From Streptomyces sp. NRRL B-3428 (GTDB lineage Bacteria; Actinomycetota; Actinomycetes; Streptomycetales; Streptomycetaceae): a DNA stretch of 64,000 nucleotides. Under the pieces are notes generated by a model, which saw nothing but the letters and a program-made list of their open reading frames with translations, was not told where the DNA came from and did not search any database. The translations under genes and the position numbers were made by a program. Of the stretch, positions 49,976-59,006 are shown in pieces. Location of the stretch: contig JOGW01000029.1 of NCBI GenBank assembly GCA_000721375.1, positions 1 through 64,000 on the forward strand, given 5' to 3'. The stretch's first letter is position 1. The number at the start of each line of letters is the position of its first letter.

Positions 49976-51649
49976 ATGCGGCTGCGCGCACTTCTGGAGA
50001 CCGACGTGCTCGGGCTGCGGCTACTCGGCGGCGACGACGAGCTGGACCGCACGGTCCGTGGCGTGATGACCACGGACCTACGGGATCCGAGCCGCTATCT
50101 CTCCGGCGGCGAACTGGTGCTCACGGGTCTGGCCTGGCGCACCTCGCCCGAGGACTCCGAGCCGTTCGTGCGGATCCTCGCCCAGACCGGTGTCGCGGCC
50201 CTCGCGGCCGGTGAGGCCGAGCTCGGCGACATCCCCGACGACCTGGTCGCGGCCTGCGCCCGGCACCGTCTGCCGCTCTTCGCGGTCAACGAGCGGGTGG
50301 CCTTCGCGACGATCACCGAGCATGTCGTACGGCAGGTCTCGGGCGAGCGGGCCGGGGATCTCGCGGCCGTGGTGGACCGCCACCGCCGTCTGATGACCTC
50401 GGGCCCGGCGGGCGGTGGCCCGGACGTGGTCCTCGACCTGCTCGGCACCGACCTCGATCTACGCGCGTGGGTCCTCTCCCCCGCGGGCCGCCCCATCGCG
50501 GGCTCCCGTTCGGTGGGCGAGCCGCTGCCCACCGAGGTGTGCGCGGCGCTCGCGGCCGAGCATCTGGCCGCCATCCGTACGGGCCGGCGCGGCCCGCACC
50601 GTGTGAATGTCCAGGGCTCCACGTACTCGCTGTTCCCGATCCACTCCAGCGGCCGTGGCGCGGCCTCCGCCTCGCGCGACGTACGCGAGACGGTCCTGTC
50701 GGACTGGCTGCTCGCCGTCGAGGCGGACGCGGGCGACTGGCCCGAGGAGCGCCTGGACCTCCTCCAGGGCGTCACCCAGCTGATCTCCGTGGAGCGCGAC
50801 CGCCGCGACGCGGCCCGTACGGTACGGCGCCGGCTGGCCCAGGAGGTCCTGGAGCTGGTGCAGACGGGCGCCGCTCCCGCGGAGATCGCAGCCCGTCTGC
50901 GGGTCGCCGCTCCGGTGCTCCTGCCCGGCCTGGGTGCGGCCCCGCACTGGCAGGTCGTGGTCGCCCGCGTCGAGTGGGACGGCGGCGACATCGAGGGCGG
51001 GCCCGTGGCCCAGTCCCTCCTCGAAGAAATCCTGGTCGACCCGACCGCCTCCGGCCCCGAGCCCTCGGACCGGATCGCGGTCGCGCACACCGGTGACGAG
51101 GCCATCGCCCTCGTACCGCTGCCCGCGGTGACCGCGGAGGACGGCCCCGAGCCGAGCCTGCTCGCGGACTCGCTGCTCGCCACGGTGCGCGAGCCGCTCA
51201 CCGCGGGCCTGTCGGACGACGGCCGTCTGACGCTGGGCGTCTCGGCCTCGGTCCACTCGGCGGACGGTCTGCGCGGCGCCCTGGAGGAGGCCCGGCACGC
51301 CCGCCGTGTCGCCGCCGCCCGTCCGGGCCGGGTCTGTGCGGCCGGCCACCAGGAGCTTGCCTCGCACGTCCTGCTCCTGCCCTTCGTGCCCGACGACGTC
51401 CGCCGCGCGTTCACCGCCCGCCTCCTCGACCCGCTCCGCGACTACGACCGCCGCCACCGCGCGGAGCTGATCCCGACCCTGGAAGCCTTCCTGGACTGCG
51501 ACGGTTCGTGGACCCGCTGCGCCTCCCGGCTCCACCTGCACGTCAACACCCTGCGCTACCGCGTCGGACGGATCGAGCAGCTGACGGGACGTGACTTGTC
51601 GCGCCTGGAGGACAAGTTGGACTTCTTCCTCGCGCTGCGCATGAGCTGA
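49976..51649 (+). CDS. PucR-family regulator of purine catabolism
   Basis: A 557-residue regulator. The N-terminal PucR domain (about 1-120: LLETDVLGLRLLGGDDELDR, TTDLRDPSRYLSGGELVLTG) is a purine catabolism sensor region. A GGDEF-like central part follows, and the C-terminus carries the helix-turn-helix CASRLHLHVNTLRYRVGRIE, typical of PucR/CdaR proteins. ATG at 49976 follows GGAGAGGT. The divergent orientation relative to the xdh genes strongly suggests it controls them; whether it activates or represses is unknown. A 14-bp terminator hairpin follows. Confidence 0.9.
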   Translation: MRLRALLETDVLGLRLLGGDDELDRTVRGVMTTDLRDPSRYLSGGELVLTGLAWRTSPEDSEPFVRILAQTGVAALAAGEAELGDIPDDLVAACARHRLPLFAVNERVAFATITEHVVRQVSGERAGDLAAVVDRHRRLMTSGPAGGGPDVVLDLLGTDLDLRAWVLSPAGRPIAGSRSVGEPLPTEVCAALAAEHLAAIRTGRRGPHRVNVQGSTYSLFPIHSSGRGAASASRDVRETVLSDWLLAVEADAGDWPEERLDLLQGVTQLISVERDRRDAARTVRRRLAQEVLELVQTGAAPAEIAARLRVAAPVLLPGLGAAPHWQVVVARVEWDGGDIEGGPVAQSLLEEILVDPTASGPEPSDRIAVAHTGDEAIALVPLPAVTAEDGPEPSLLADSLLATVREPLTAGLSDDGRLTLGVSASVHSADGLRGALEEARHARRVAAARPGRVCAAGHQELASHVLLLPFVPDDVRRAFTARLLDPLRDYDRRHRAELIPTLEAFLDCDGSWTRCASRLHLHVNTLRYRVGRIEQLTGRDLSRLEDKLDFFLALRMS

Positions 51650-51680
51650 CGGTTTGTCGCCTCTGGGCCGAGCGAGGGCG

Positions 51681-51713
51681 ATGGGGCGGGTGCGGCGAAC
51701 GCACCCGCCCCAT
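51681..51713 (+). terminator. terminator after pucR
   Basis: Perfect 14-bp arms 51681-51694 and 51700-51713 with a GCGAA loop, 31 bp after the stop. Confidence 0.82.
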
Positions 51714-51829
51714 ACGTATCGCCGGCGGTCCAAGATTGTGAAATCTTTCACCTACCCCCTTGGCGCCCGCCTCCATTCCGTGCTGAGATTCCGCCACAGC
51801 TCAATGGCGCGCTCCCAGGGGAGGGGAAT

Positions 51830-52717
51830 GTGGCGGACACCGCCGTGTCTGGCTCGGATTCCGTGTCGAGGCCCGCGAAGTCTTCGAAGGCCTCGAATCA
51901 GACGAAATCCACGCACCCGAAGACTCCGGCACCACCCGGCACCACTTCTCCCGACACCACCTCCCCCGACCCCGCACTGAAGAGATCCGCACTCCAGACC
52001 GCTGTGTGGCGGCTGCGTTCGCGCGGCTGCTGGACCGATGCGGCCGCGCTGCTCACCCCCGACTCCGCGGGTTCGGCGCTGCAGCGCGCCTCGCTCCTCG
52101 TCGAGCGCTCCCTGTTCACGGAGCAGGGCTGGGCCGAGGCCGAGGACGCCCTGCGCACCGCCGAAGCGCTCGCGCAGAGCGATGACGAGCGCGGCGCCGC
52201 GGCCTGCGAGCGTGGCCATCTCGCGTACGCCTCAACGGTGTTGGCGGTCCGCGACCGCGCCGACGAGGCACGTGCCGCGCTCGGGCGCGCGGCGGCCCTG
52301 CTCCACCCCGGTGCGGCCGGCCGCCCCCTCCTCGACTTCCGCCGCGGTCTGATCGCCGAGCACATCGCCGACGCTCCGCAGGCGGCACTCGCGGCCTACC
52401 GCCGCGCGCACGCGGGTGCGACGGCCCACGACAACCCGCTGCTCCTCTCCTTCACCTGGCGCCACCTCGCGGGGCTTGCCCTGCGCGAGGGCGAACTCGC
52501 GGAGGCCCGCCACGGCTTCGCGGAGTCCTTGCGGATACGGGAGGAACTGGGCTATCTCGTCGGCACGGCCCCGGCGCTGATCGCCCTCGCGGACGCGGAA
52601 CCGGAACCGACGGCCTCCCGCCTGCGCGCCGAGGCGGCCCGGCTCTTCCGCCTCCTGGGCGGCGTACCGACGTGGCTGGCGGGCCAGTTCCCGGCTTCGC
52701 CTTCGGCGGGGGCCTGA
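51830..52717 (+). CDS. hypothetical TPR-like protein
   Basis: A 295-residue protein. The first 50 residues are disordered and rich in Ser, Thr, Pro and Lys; the remainder is Ala/Leu/Arg-rich helical hairpins (LQTAVWRLRSRGCWTDAAAL, AAYRRAHAGATAHDNPLLLS) that resemble degenerate tetratricopeptide repeats. No catalytic motif is seen. GTG at 51830 with GGGGAGGGG upstream. A scaffold or regulatory role is possible but unproven. Confidence 0.7.
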   Translation: MADTAVSGSDSVSRPAKSSKASNQTKSTHPKTPAPPGTTSPDTTSPDPALKRSALQTAVWRLRSRGCWTDAAALLTPDSAGSALQRASLLVERSLFTEQGWAEAEDALRTAEALAQSDDERGAAACERGHLAYASTVLAVRDRADEARAALGRAAALLHPGAAGRPLLDFRRGLIAEHIADAPQAALAAYRRAHAGATAHDNPLLLSFTWRHLAGLALREGELAEARHGFAESLRIREELGYLVGTAPALIALADAEPEPTASRLRAEAARLFRLLGGVPTWLAGQFPASPSAGA

Positions 52718-52769
52718 GCGGATCGGGCTCCGGGCGAAGTCGCCTGAGCGCAGCCGAGCGACACGGCCT

Positions 52770-53354
52770 CTAGAGCCCGGGCGCCCGTGGAAAGCCCAGC
52801 TCGTCGAGGAGCGTGTCGAAGAGATCCTCGACGAAGGTCGCGTGGGAGCACAGGAGTTCTTCGATCCGAGGCCGGCGCGCACGAGTGCCGAAACCTGCGG
52901 CTGACGCCCAGGCCAGGCAGGCCTGGGCGTCGGCCGGGACGTCCGTCTCGAGCTCCGCCCGCTTGCGCCGCACCGCCTCCTCGCACTCGGGCGTGCCGTA
53001 CCAGAGGCTCATGTCGTCCACGTCGTCGGGCGCTTCGAGCAGAAGTGCCGCGACGTGGTCCAGGTTGAGCCAGGCCTGCCACTGCCCGCCGTCGGCGCTG
53101 AGGCCGGTGACGAGCGCGAGGCTGCTGTCGGAGACGTCCGCGACGCAGGCCGGGGAGCCGCTCCACTCGACCAGGGCCGGCAGACGGCCCTCCTCCCACA
53201 GCCCCTGACGCAGCTGCAGGGTCTGCCACCCGCCCGGCCTCGCCTCCCAGGCGTTGACCGAGCTCGTCAATTCCTGGTCCAAGCCGTCGAACGCAGGCGC
53301 CTGCAACAACGGACGCTCACTGCGAGCGAAGACCAGATGCCCCGAGAATCCCAC
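52770..53354 (-). CDS. hypothetical protein
   Basis: A 194-residue soluble, acidic protein (VGFSGHLVFARSERPLLQAP at the start; WQAWLNLDHVAALLLEAPDD; AQACLAWASAAGFGTRAR). It has no signal peptide, helix or family motif I recognise, though it looks like a conserved Streptomyces protein. The start is taken as GTG at 53354, with GGGAGGGG upstream; the open frame to 54125 is antisense to the SDR gene and rejected. Confidence 0.65.
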   Translation of the reverse strand: MGFSGHLVFARSERPLLQAPAFDGLDQELTSSVNAWEARPGGWQTLQLRQGLWEEGRLPALVEWSGSPACVADVSDSSLALVTGLSADGGQWQAWLNLDHVAALLLEAPDDVDDMSLWYGTPECEEAVRRKRAELETDVPADAQACLAWASAAGFGTRARRPRIEELLCSHATFVEDLFDTLLDELGFPRAPGL

Positions 53355-53427
53355 GTCACCCCTCCCTGGAAGACAGTGCGCGCACCCTACGCGCAGCCTC
53401 TGACACCCGTACGGCAAGATCACCGGC

Positions 53428-54213
53428 ATGAGCCACGACCCCGCAACCCACCTCACCACCCACTTCGGCCTCACCGGCCGCACCGCCCTCATCACCGGCG
53501 GAAGCTCCGGCATCGGGAAGGGCATTGCCACCGCTCTCGCAAGGGCCGGCGCGCGGGTCGTACTCATGGCGCGCGGGGCCGAAGCGCTCGACGAGACCGT
53601 CAAGGAGCTGCGCGCCGAAGGGCTTGAGGCCGCCGCGGTCGTCGCCGACGTCGGTGACCGGGACGCGCTCCGCGACGCCGCCGAGCGGGCCACGAAGCCG
53701 TACGGCGAACCCGACATCCTCGTCACCTCCGCGGGCATCAACCTCCGCCCCCCGTTGGACGATCTGACGACCGCCGACTGGGACACGACGATGGCCGTGA
53801 ACCTCGACGCACCCTTCCTGCTCGGGCAGCGCTTCGGGCCGAAGATGGCCGAGCGGGGATGGGGGCGGATCATCCACCTCGCCTCGCAGCAGTCGCTGCG
53901 CGCCTTCGGCAACAGCGGGGCGTACGGGGTCTCCAAGGCCGCGATCTGCGCGCTCACCCGGTCGCAGGCCGAGGCGTGGTCGAAGCACGGGGTCTGCGTC
54001 AACGCGCTCGGTCCCGGCTTCGTCGAAACCCCCCTCACCGAGGCCGTGTTCAGCGATCCGAGCCGGGTCGAGGCCCTGGCGAACCGCACGATGATGGGCC
54101 GCAACGGCACCCCCGAGGACTTCATGGGCCCGGCCCTCTTCCTCGCCGGCGACGCGGCCCGCTACATGACCGGGCAGACCCTGTTCGTGGACGGCGGGTT
54201 CTCGGCGACCTGA
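53428..54213 (+). CDS. short-chain dehydrogenase/reductase (SDR)
   Basis: A 261-residue classical SDR. The cofactor motif is TGGSSGIG (23-30), the NAG-type motif SAGIN, and the catalytic S153 with Y166 and K170 (GAYGVSKAA). The C-terminus (GPALFLAGDAARYMTGQTLFVDGGFS) is typical of glucose, gluconate or 3-oxoacyl reductases. It is NAD(P)H-dependent; the substrate cannot be decided. The R in VVLMARG at the end of strand 2 leans toward NADP(H). Ends at a perfect 20-bp terminator. Confidence 0.9.
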   Translation: MSHDPATHLTTHFGLTGRTALITGGSSGIGKGIATALARAGARVVLMARGAEALDETVKELRAEGLEAAAVVADVGDRDALRDAAERATKPYGEPDILVTSAGINLRPPLDDLTTADWDTTMAVNLDAPFLLGQRFGPKMAERGWGRIIHLASQQSLRAFGNSGAYGVSKAAICALTRSQAEAWSKHGVCVNALGPGFVETPLTEAVFSDPSRVEALANRTMMGRNGTPEDFMGPALFLAGDAARYMTGQTLFVDGGFSAT

Positions 54214-54226
54214 CCTGTGCCGTACC

Positions 54227-54279
54227 GAACGCCGAAGCCCCACCCGAGTCCGGTCCGGACGGGTGGGGCTTCGGCGTTC
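54227..54279. terminator. perfect 20-bp bidirectional terminator
   Basis: Arms 54227-54246 and 54260-54279 match at all 20 positions, 13-nt loop. It separates the SDR from the convergent DUF4190 gene. Confidence 0.9.
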
Positions 54280-54308
54280 CGCCCCGGCACAGGGCCGGGC
54301 GGAGCCCG

Positions 54309-54644
54309 CTACCGGATCGCGGCGGCGGAGTTCTCGGTGACGGCGGAGTTCTCGCTGTCGGTCGACAGAGGGTCTCCGCCCGACGTGTCCACATACATGG
54401 TCACGGTCAGGAGCACACCTGCCAGACCGAGCCCGCACCCCCACAGCGACTTGCCCTTGCCCGAGTGAACGCGCTTCGAACGGCGGTACCCAAGGGCGCC
54501 GCACACGATCGCGGGGAAGGCGAACAGCACGGTGATCAGGTTGAGGAACAGGGCGAACGATCCGATGACCGAGATGATCCCGAACACCAGGGCAGGCTCG
54601 GCCAGTCCGTTCCTGCCCGTGCGCGGAGTCAGGGGAACACTCAC
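54309..54644 (-). CDS. DUF4190-type small membrane protein
   Basis: A 111-residue protein with two predicted helices (FGIISVIGSFALFLNLITVLFAFP and GCGLGLAGVLLTVTMYV) separated by the loop ALGYRRSKRVHSGKGKS, the pattern of DUF4190. Function unknown. I chose GTG at 54644 because GGAGGAAG lies about 8 nt upstream; an in-frame ATG at 54740 would add an unlikely N-terminus. Confidence 0.7.
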   Translation of the reverse strand: MSVPLTPRTGRNGLAEPALVFGIISVIGSFALFLNLITVLFAFPAIVCGALGYRRSKRVHSGKGKSLWGCGLGLAGVLLTVTMYVDTSGGDPLSTDSENSAVTENSAAAIR

Positions 54645-54931
54645 AAGCGGGCTTCCTCCCTGGGCGGCGCGGCCGGGCCGCGGCCGTGCGAGGCCGTCCG
54701 CGGGCCTGAACGAGTAGTCACGCTCTCCGAGCGCTGCCACCCATGCAAGCCGGACGCCCGATTCGGGACCAACGCGGCTGTGAACTCGGGACGTTCAGCC
54801 CGCACCTCCGCACCGCATTGACGTGCACACGCCCTCCCGCTAGCTTCACGGCCGTTGCCTGTTCAGCATGCAGCTCGCACTTCAGATACATGAACCGCCT
54901 TCACCCCCCACCCCACCCAGGAAGGCATCCC

Positions 54932-56128
54932 ATGAGCATGAAGAAGAGACTCCGGGCCCTCTGCGCCACGGGCGCCGTCGTGGCCGCCCTGACCGTCACG
55001 CAGCCCTTGCCCGCGGGCGCCACGAGCACCGCCCCCGCCGCCTTCACCCACCCCGGCGTCCTCGTCAGCAAGCCCCAACTCGACTTCGTACGGGGAAAGG
55101 TGCTGGCCGGCGAGCAGCCGTGGAAGGGGGCGTACGACCAGATGATGGCCAGCTCCTCCGCCTCCCTCACCCGCACACCCAAGCCGCGCGAGATCGTGGA
55201 GTGCGGGTCGAGTTCCAACCCCAACTACGGGTGCACGGACGAGCGTCAGGACGCCGTCGCCGCGTACACCCAGGCGCTCGCCTGGTACATCACGCGTGAC
55301 GAGCGGCACGCGAAGAAGGCGATCGAGCTGATGGACGCCTGGTCGGCCACCATCAAGGACCACACCAACAGCAACGCCCCGCTGCAGACCGGCTGGGCGG
55401 GCTCCACCTGGCCGCGCGCCGCCGAGATCATCAAGTACACGTACACAGGGGGATGGACCGACTCCGGCCGCTTCGCCACCATGCTGCGCAATGTCTATCT
55501 GCCCGAGGTCATCAACGGGGCGCCGTCCAAGAACGGCAACTGGGAGATGATCATGACGGAGGCCGCGCTCGGCATCTCCGTCCACCTGGAGGACAAGGCG
55601 AGTTACGACAAGGCGGTCGCCAAGTTCCGCGGCCGGCTTCCCGCGTACGTCTATCTCAGGAGCGACGGAGCGCAGCCCGCGTATCCCCCGGGCAGTTCGA
55701 TCGACACGACGGCGGAGCTGGTGAACTACTGGCAGGGCCAGTCGGCCTTCTCCTGGGACGGGCTCTCGCAGGAGACCTGCCGGGACTTCGGGCATACGGG
55801 CTGGGGGCTCGCGGCGGCCACGCACATCGCCGAGACCGCCCGCATCCAGGGCCAGGACCTCTACCCGGAGGCCAAGGACCGGCTGCGGCACGCGCTCGGG
55901 TTCCACGCGAAGTTGGAGAACGGAGGCGCCGTCCCGTCCACGCTGTGCGGCGGGGCGGTGAACAAGGGACTCGGGCGGATCACGGAGGTCGGCTACAACG
56001 CGCTGCGCAACCGGATGGGCATCGGCATGACCGAGACGGGCACCTACACGCTCTCGCACCGGCCGAGCGCTACGGACAACTACTTCGTGGCCTGGGAGAC
56101 CCTGACCCACGCGGACAACCCCGAATAG
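54932..56128 (+). CDS. secreted alginate lyase-family protein
   Basis: A 398-residue exported polysaccharide lyase-like protein. A signal peptide (MSMKKRLRALCATGAVVAAL, cleavage near AGA-TS) precedes an all-alpha toroid of the Alginate_lyase family: DERQDAVAAYTQALAWYITR, WPRAAEIIKYTY, SKNGNWEMIMTEAALGISVH and the His-containing RDFGHTGWGLAAATHIAETA. PL5-type catalytic residues are plausibly N/W and H/Y in the last two motifs. The real substrate may be another uronic acid polymer. ATG at 54932 follows AGGAAGG; upstream open frame is rejected. Confidence 0.82.
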   Translation: MSMKKRLRALCATGAVVAALTVTQPLPAGATSTAPAAFTHPGVLVSKPQLDFVRGKVLAGEQPWKGAYDQMMASSSASLTRTPKPREIVECGSSSNPNYGCTDERQDAVAAYTQALAWYITRDERHAKKAIELMDAWSATIKDHTNSNAPLQTGWAGSTWPRAAEIIKYTYTGGWTDSGRFATMLRNVYLPEVINGAPSKNGNWEMIMTEAALGISVHLEDKASYDKAVAKFRGRLPAYVYLRSDGAQPAYPPGSSIDTTAELVNYWQGQSAFSWDGLSQETCRDFGHTGWGLAAATHIAETARIQGQDLYPEAKDRLRHALGFHAKLENGGAVPSTLCGGAVNKGLGRITEVGYNALRNRMGIGMTETGTYTLSHRPSATDNYFVAWETLTHADNPE

Positions 56129-56150
56129 CCGTCCGTACAGGGCGCGAGCC

Positions 56151-56948
56151 TCACCCGCTCGCGCCCGCCCGATACGCGAGGACGGCCGCTCCCACCGCCA
56201 GGCCTGTGGGGACCGCCAGGAGCACCAGACCGAGCACAGCGCGCAGGAGATCCTGGGCCACCGGCCGGCGGGCGAGTATCCGGTCGGCGTCCTCGGGGTC
56301 GTACACGACCTCCACTTCCCGCCGCCCACCACTGCCCCGATAGGTCCGCTCGAATCCATCGGCGGCGACGAAGGTGAAGGTGCTGAGCCTGCCCGAGTAG
56401 CTGCCGTCGTACCGGGCGAGGACCGTGATGCCGCGTCGCCGCAGGACGATCCAGTCGTGCAGGGCGGCCGCGAGCACACGGAGGATCAGCAGCGCGGACA
56501 GCGCGGGCAGCAGCCCGAGCACGGTGAAGAGCAGTGTTGTCGGCCCGCCGCGTACGAAGGCGGTCACGATGTGCGCCGTCCACGCGACAGCACATACGGC
56601 CACCACGGCCCTCGCACGCCCACTGGTGAAGAGCGGAGCACGTGGTCGTCGGGGAAGGGGCTCGACGGTGACGAGGTCGCTGCCCGCACCGTCCCGCCGG
56701 TCCGGCAGCGACCTGCCGACCGCGGCGGCGAATGCGGCGACGGCGGCGGTGTTACGGCACTCGACACGGTGCACCACACTGTCCGTGAGCACGATCTCGA
56801 CCATGCGGGCGCGGTCGGCGGCGACCCGCACGTCCGCGACGGCCTGGAGCGGGACCCGGCTGCGCCGGTCGCCCCGGTCGATCAGGACGCAGGGGTTCTC
56901 GAGGGTGGCGGTGCCGTCAAGGCCGCGCAGAATCAGCTGGGAGTTCAC
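56151..56948 (-). CDS. membrane protein of unknown function, DUF3592-like
   Basis: A 265-residue protein. Residues 1-105 form a soluble region (MNSQLILRGLDGTATLENPC, RSRVPLQAVADVRV) resembling a PH-like fold; three hydrophobic stretches follow (ARAVVAVCAVAWTAHIV, LLFTVLGLLPALSALLILRV, and a C-terminal pair). A DUF3592-like stretch lies between them (VLARYDGSYSGRLSTFTFVA). Function unknown. It lies 48 bp downstream of the GntR regulator on the same strand. Confidence 0.65.
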   Translation of the reverse strand: MNSQLILRGLDGTATLENPCVLIDRGDRRSRVPLQAVADVRVAADRARMVEIVLTDSVVHRVECRNTAAVAAFAAAVGRSLPDRRDGAGSDLVTVEPLPRRPRAPLFTSGRARAVVAVCAVAWTAHIVTAFVRGGPTTLLFTVLGLLPALSALLILRVLAAALHDWIVLRRRGITVLARYDGSYSGRLSTFTFVAADGFERTYRGSGGRREVEVVYDPEDADRILARRPVAQDLLRAVLGLVLLAVPTGLAVGAAVLAYRAGASG

Positions 56949-56996
56949 GCTGAGGGGACTGCCGGGACGGGGAGTTGGTTGTGCTCGCCCGGTCGA

Positions 56997-57776
56997 TCAG
57001 GACTGCGCCCCGTTGAAGTGCTCCCGCACCAATGACGACACGACCGTGAGGTCCTGGGCCACGAGCGCGTCGAGCAGCGCCGTGTGCTCCGCCGCGTCGG
57101 CGATCAGGTCGGCGCGGCGGACATGGACGGGGCCGGTGGCCAGCGGCCACTGGGAGCGGCGGTGGAGGTCGTCGGCGACCATGACCAGTTGCCGGTTGCC
57201 GGACAGCGCGAGGATCGCGCCGTGGAAGGCGCGGTCCGCGTCGACGTACGCGGTGATGTCGCCGCGCGCCGCCGCCGTCACCGTCGCCTCGGCGAGCGGC
57301 CGCAGGGTCGCCCACTGCCCGGCCGGCACGGTGCGCGCGAGGCGCAGCATCACCGGAACCTCCAACAGCGAGCGGATCTCGATCAGTTCGGCCAGTTCGC
57401 CCGCGCTGCGTTCCGCGACACGGAAGCCCCGGTTGGGGACGACCTCGACGGCGCCCTCGTGGGCGAGTTGCTGCATGGCCTCGCGTACGGGCGTGGCGGA
57501 CACCCCGAAGCGGGCCGCCAGCGCGGGCGCCGAGTACACCTCACCGGGCTCGAGCTCACCGCCGACGAGCGCCGCACGCAGGGCTTCGAGGATCTGCCCG
57601 CGTACGGAATGACGCTGGACGAGAACAGGGACGACACCTGGCGCGGGCGGCTCGCTGTGGGTGTGCTCACCGCGCGCCGCAGGACCCGAGTCACCGCGCG
57701 CCACCTGCGCCGGCACCCGTACGACGGGGACGGAGAGCTCAGGATCCGAGGCGGCTCGCGGACGGGCCTGCTCCAC
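56997..57776 (-). CDS. GntR-family (FadR/FCD subgroup) regulator
   Basis: A 259-residue regulator. The winged helix is near residues 55-115 (QILEALRAALVGGELEPGEV, LAARFGVSATPVREAMQQLA) and an FCD ligand-binding domain follows (IEIRSLLEVPVMLRLARTVP, AYVDADRAFHGAILALSGNR). FCD proteins usually sense carboxylic acids and bind metal through Asp/His residues. The GTG at 57776 is favoured since GGGAGGTGG lies just upstream; GTG at 57797 is possible. The target genes are unknown; the downstream membrane protein may be co-transcribed. Confidence 0.87.
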   Translation of the reverse strand: MEQARPRAASDPELSVPVVRVPAQVARGDSGPAARGEHTHSEPPAPGVVPVLVQRHSVRGQILEALRAALVGGELEPGEVYSAPALAARFGVSATPVREAMQQLAHEGAVEVVPNRGFRVAERSAGELAELIEIRSLLEVPVMLRLARTVPAGQWATLRPLAEATVTAAARGDITAYVDADRAFHGAILALSGNRQLVMVADDLHRRSQWPLATGPVHVRRADLIADAAEHTALLDALVAQDLTVVSSLVREHFNGAQS

Positions 57777-57880
57777 TCGGGTCCACCTCCCCGGCACACG
57801 TTTCAGATGAAGAGCCCCAGCGGCTCACCCCACGACGATAGGGAGCCGCCTCCCGCAGTTCAAACATCGAATCCTTCGGG

Positions 57881-57899
57881 TAAGGTAAGGCTAACCTGC
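57881..57899. promoter_or_regulatory. iron box (DmdR/IdeR type) before the FhuF-like gene
   Basis: TAAGGTAAGGCTAACCTGC matches the 19-bp consensus TTAGGTTAGGCTAACCTAA at 15 of 19 positions, and its TAAGGT could serve as the -10. It lies 28 bp before the FhuF-like start, so iron-dependent repression is predicted. Confidence 0.82.
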
Positions 57900-57926
57900 T
57901 AACGATCGCGATTCGGTGGTCCCCGC

Positions 57927-58790
57927 ATGTCCCTTGACGCCGCTCTGCCAGGCGCCGCACGCGCAGCCGATTCGGCTGTCGCGGATGCGTACGCGCGCCT
58001 GACCGAGGTGTTCCCGGGACTGGTGGTGCACGAACTCGGCGACGCGGAGCAGGCCCCGTCGGGCGGTGGCTGGGTCGCAGCCGCCCAGCTCGCGGAAGGC
58101 GGGGCCGCTCTCGACGCTTTTCTTGCCTGGGACGACGCGCAGGTTCTACGGGACTACGGGCAGCAGGCCCGGCCGGATGTCATCGCCAGCTTCGGCCTCC
58201 ACCGCTACGCCTGGCCGGCCTGTCTGCTGATCACCATCCCGTGGTTTCTGCGGCGCCGCGTTCCGCGCGTACCGGTGGCGAATGTCACGTTCCAGCGGAC
58301 GCTCGGAAGGATGGCCGTACGGGTCGAGGAGTTCGCCTGCCTGCCGGGCGATCCACTGGCCGCTTCGCCGGGTGCACGGGTCGTGCCCGACGAGGCGGCA
58401 CTGATGGCGGAGGTCCGTGCCGCGGTCGCCGAGCACCTGGGTCCGGTGCTCGAGGGGTTCGGACCGCGGATGCGGCGCGGGCCGCGCGCCCTGTGGGGCA
58501 TGGCCACCGACGAGATCGTCGAGGGCCTCTGGTACGTCGCGCATCTGCTCGGCGAGGAGCGCCGGGCGATGGCCGAGCTGGAGGAGCTCCTGCCCGGCAC
58601 CACGAAGCCGTACGTGGGGACGCCGGCCTTCCGTGAGCTCACCGGGCCGAACGGCGAGGCGCTGCCGACGCGGGACCGCGCGAGCTGCTGCCTCTTCTAC
58701 ACGCTGCGCCCGAACGACACCTGCGTCACGTGTCCGCGCACTTGCGATGCCGAACGGATCGTCAAGCTGACCGCAAGCAACTCCGCCTGA
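57927..58790 (+). CDS. FhuF-like [2Fe-2S] ferric reductase
   Basis: A 287-residue cytoplasmic protein. The C-terminal FhuF [2Fe-2S] signature C-C-x10-C-x2-C is present as C254, C255, C266 and C269 (RASCCLFYTLRPNDTCVTC). An IucA/IucC FhuF-type middle domain precedes it (ARPDVIASFGLHRYAWPACL, ATDEIVEGLWYVAHLLGEE). Proteins of this type reduce ferric iron to release it from siderophores. No siderophore genes lie beside it, but the iron box directly upstream supports the role. Confidence 0.88.
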   Translation: MSLDAALPGAARAADSAVADAYARLTEVFPGLVVHELGDAEQAPSGGGWVAAAQLAEGGAALDAFLAWDDAQVLRDYGQQARPDVIASFGLHRYAWPACLLITIPWFLRRRVPRVPVANVTFQRTLGRMAVRVEEFACLPGDPLAASPGARVVPDEAALMAEVRAAVAEHLGPVLEGFGPRMRRGPRALWGMATDEIVEGLWYVAHLLGEERRAMAELEELLPGTTKPYVGTPAFRELTGPNGEALPTRDRASCCLFYTLRPNDTCVTCPRTCDAERIVKLTASNSA

Positions 58791-59006
58791 ACCACCCGAT
58801 CGGGTGGCGATGGTCGAACTCAACTCCACTGGTCAGCACGGCAGTTCGAGCAGATGCCACCTATCCGTGGCCCCGCCCACCCCCTTGGCGTTCTCTTGCA
58901 CCGAAACCCCCTGAACGCCTTTGCGTCTGCGTAAGGATGACGGCCGAAGCAAGGAAGACGGCCGACAGCCCTCAGTGCCGAACGCGCAGAACGCAAGGGA
59001 CCCCAC

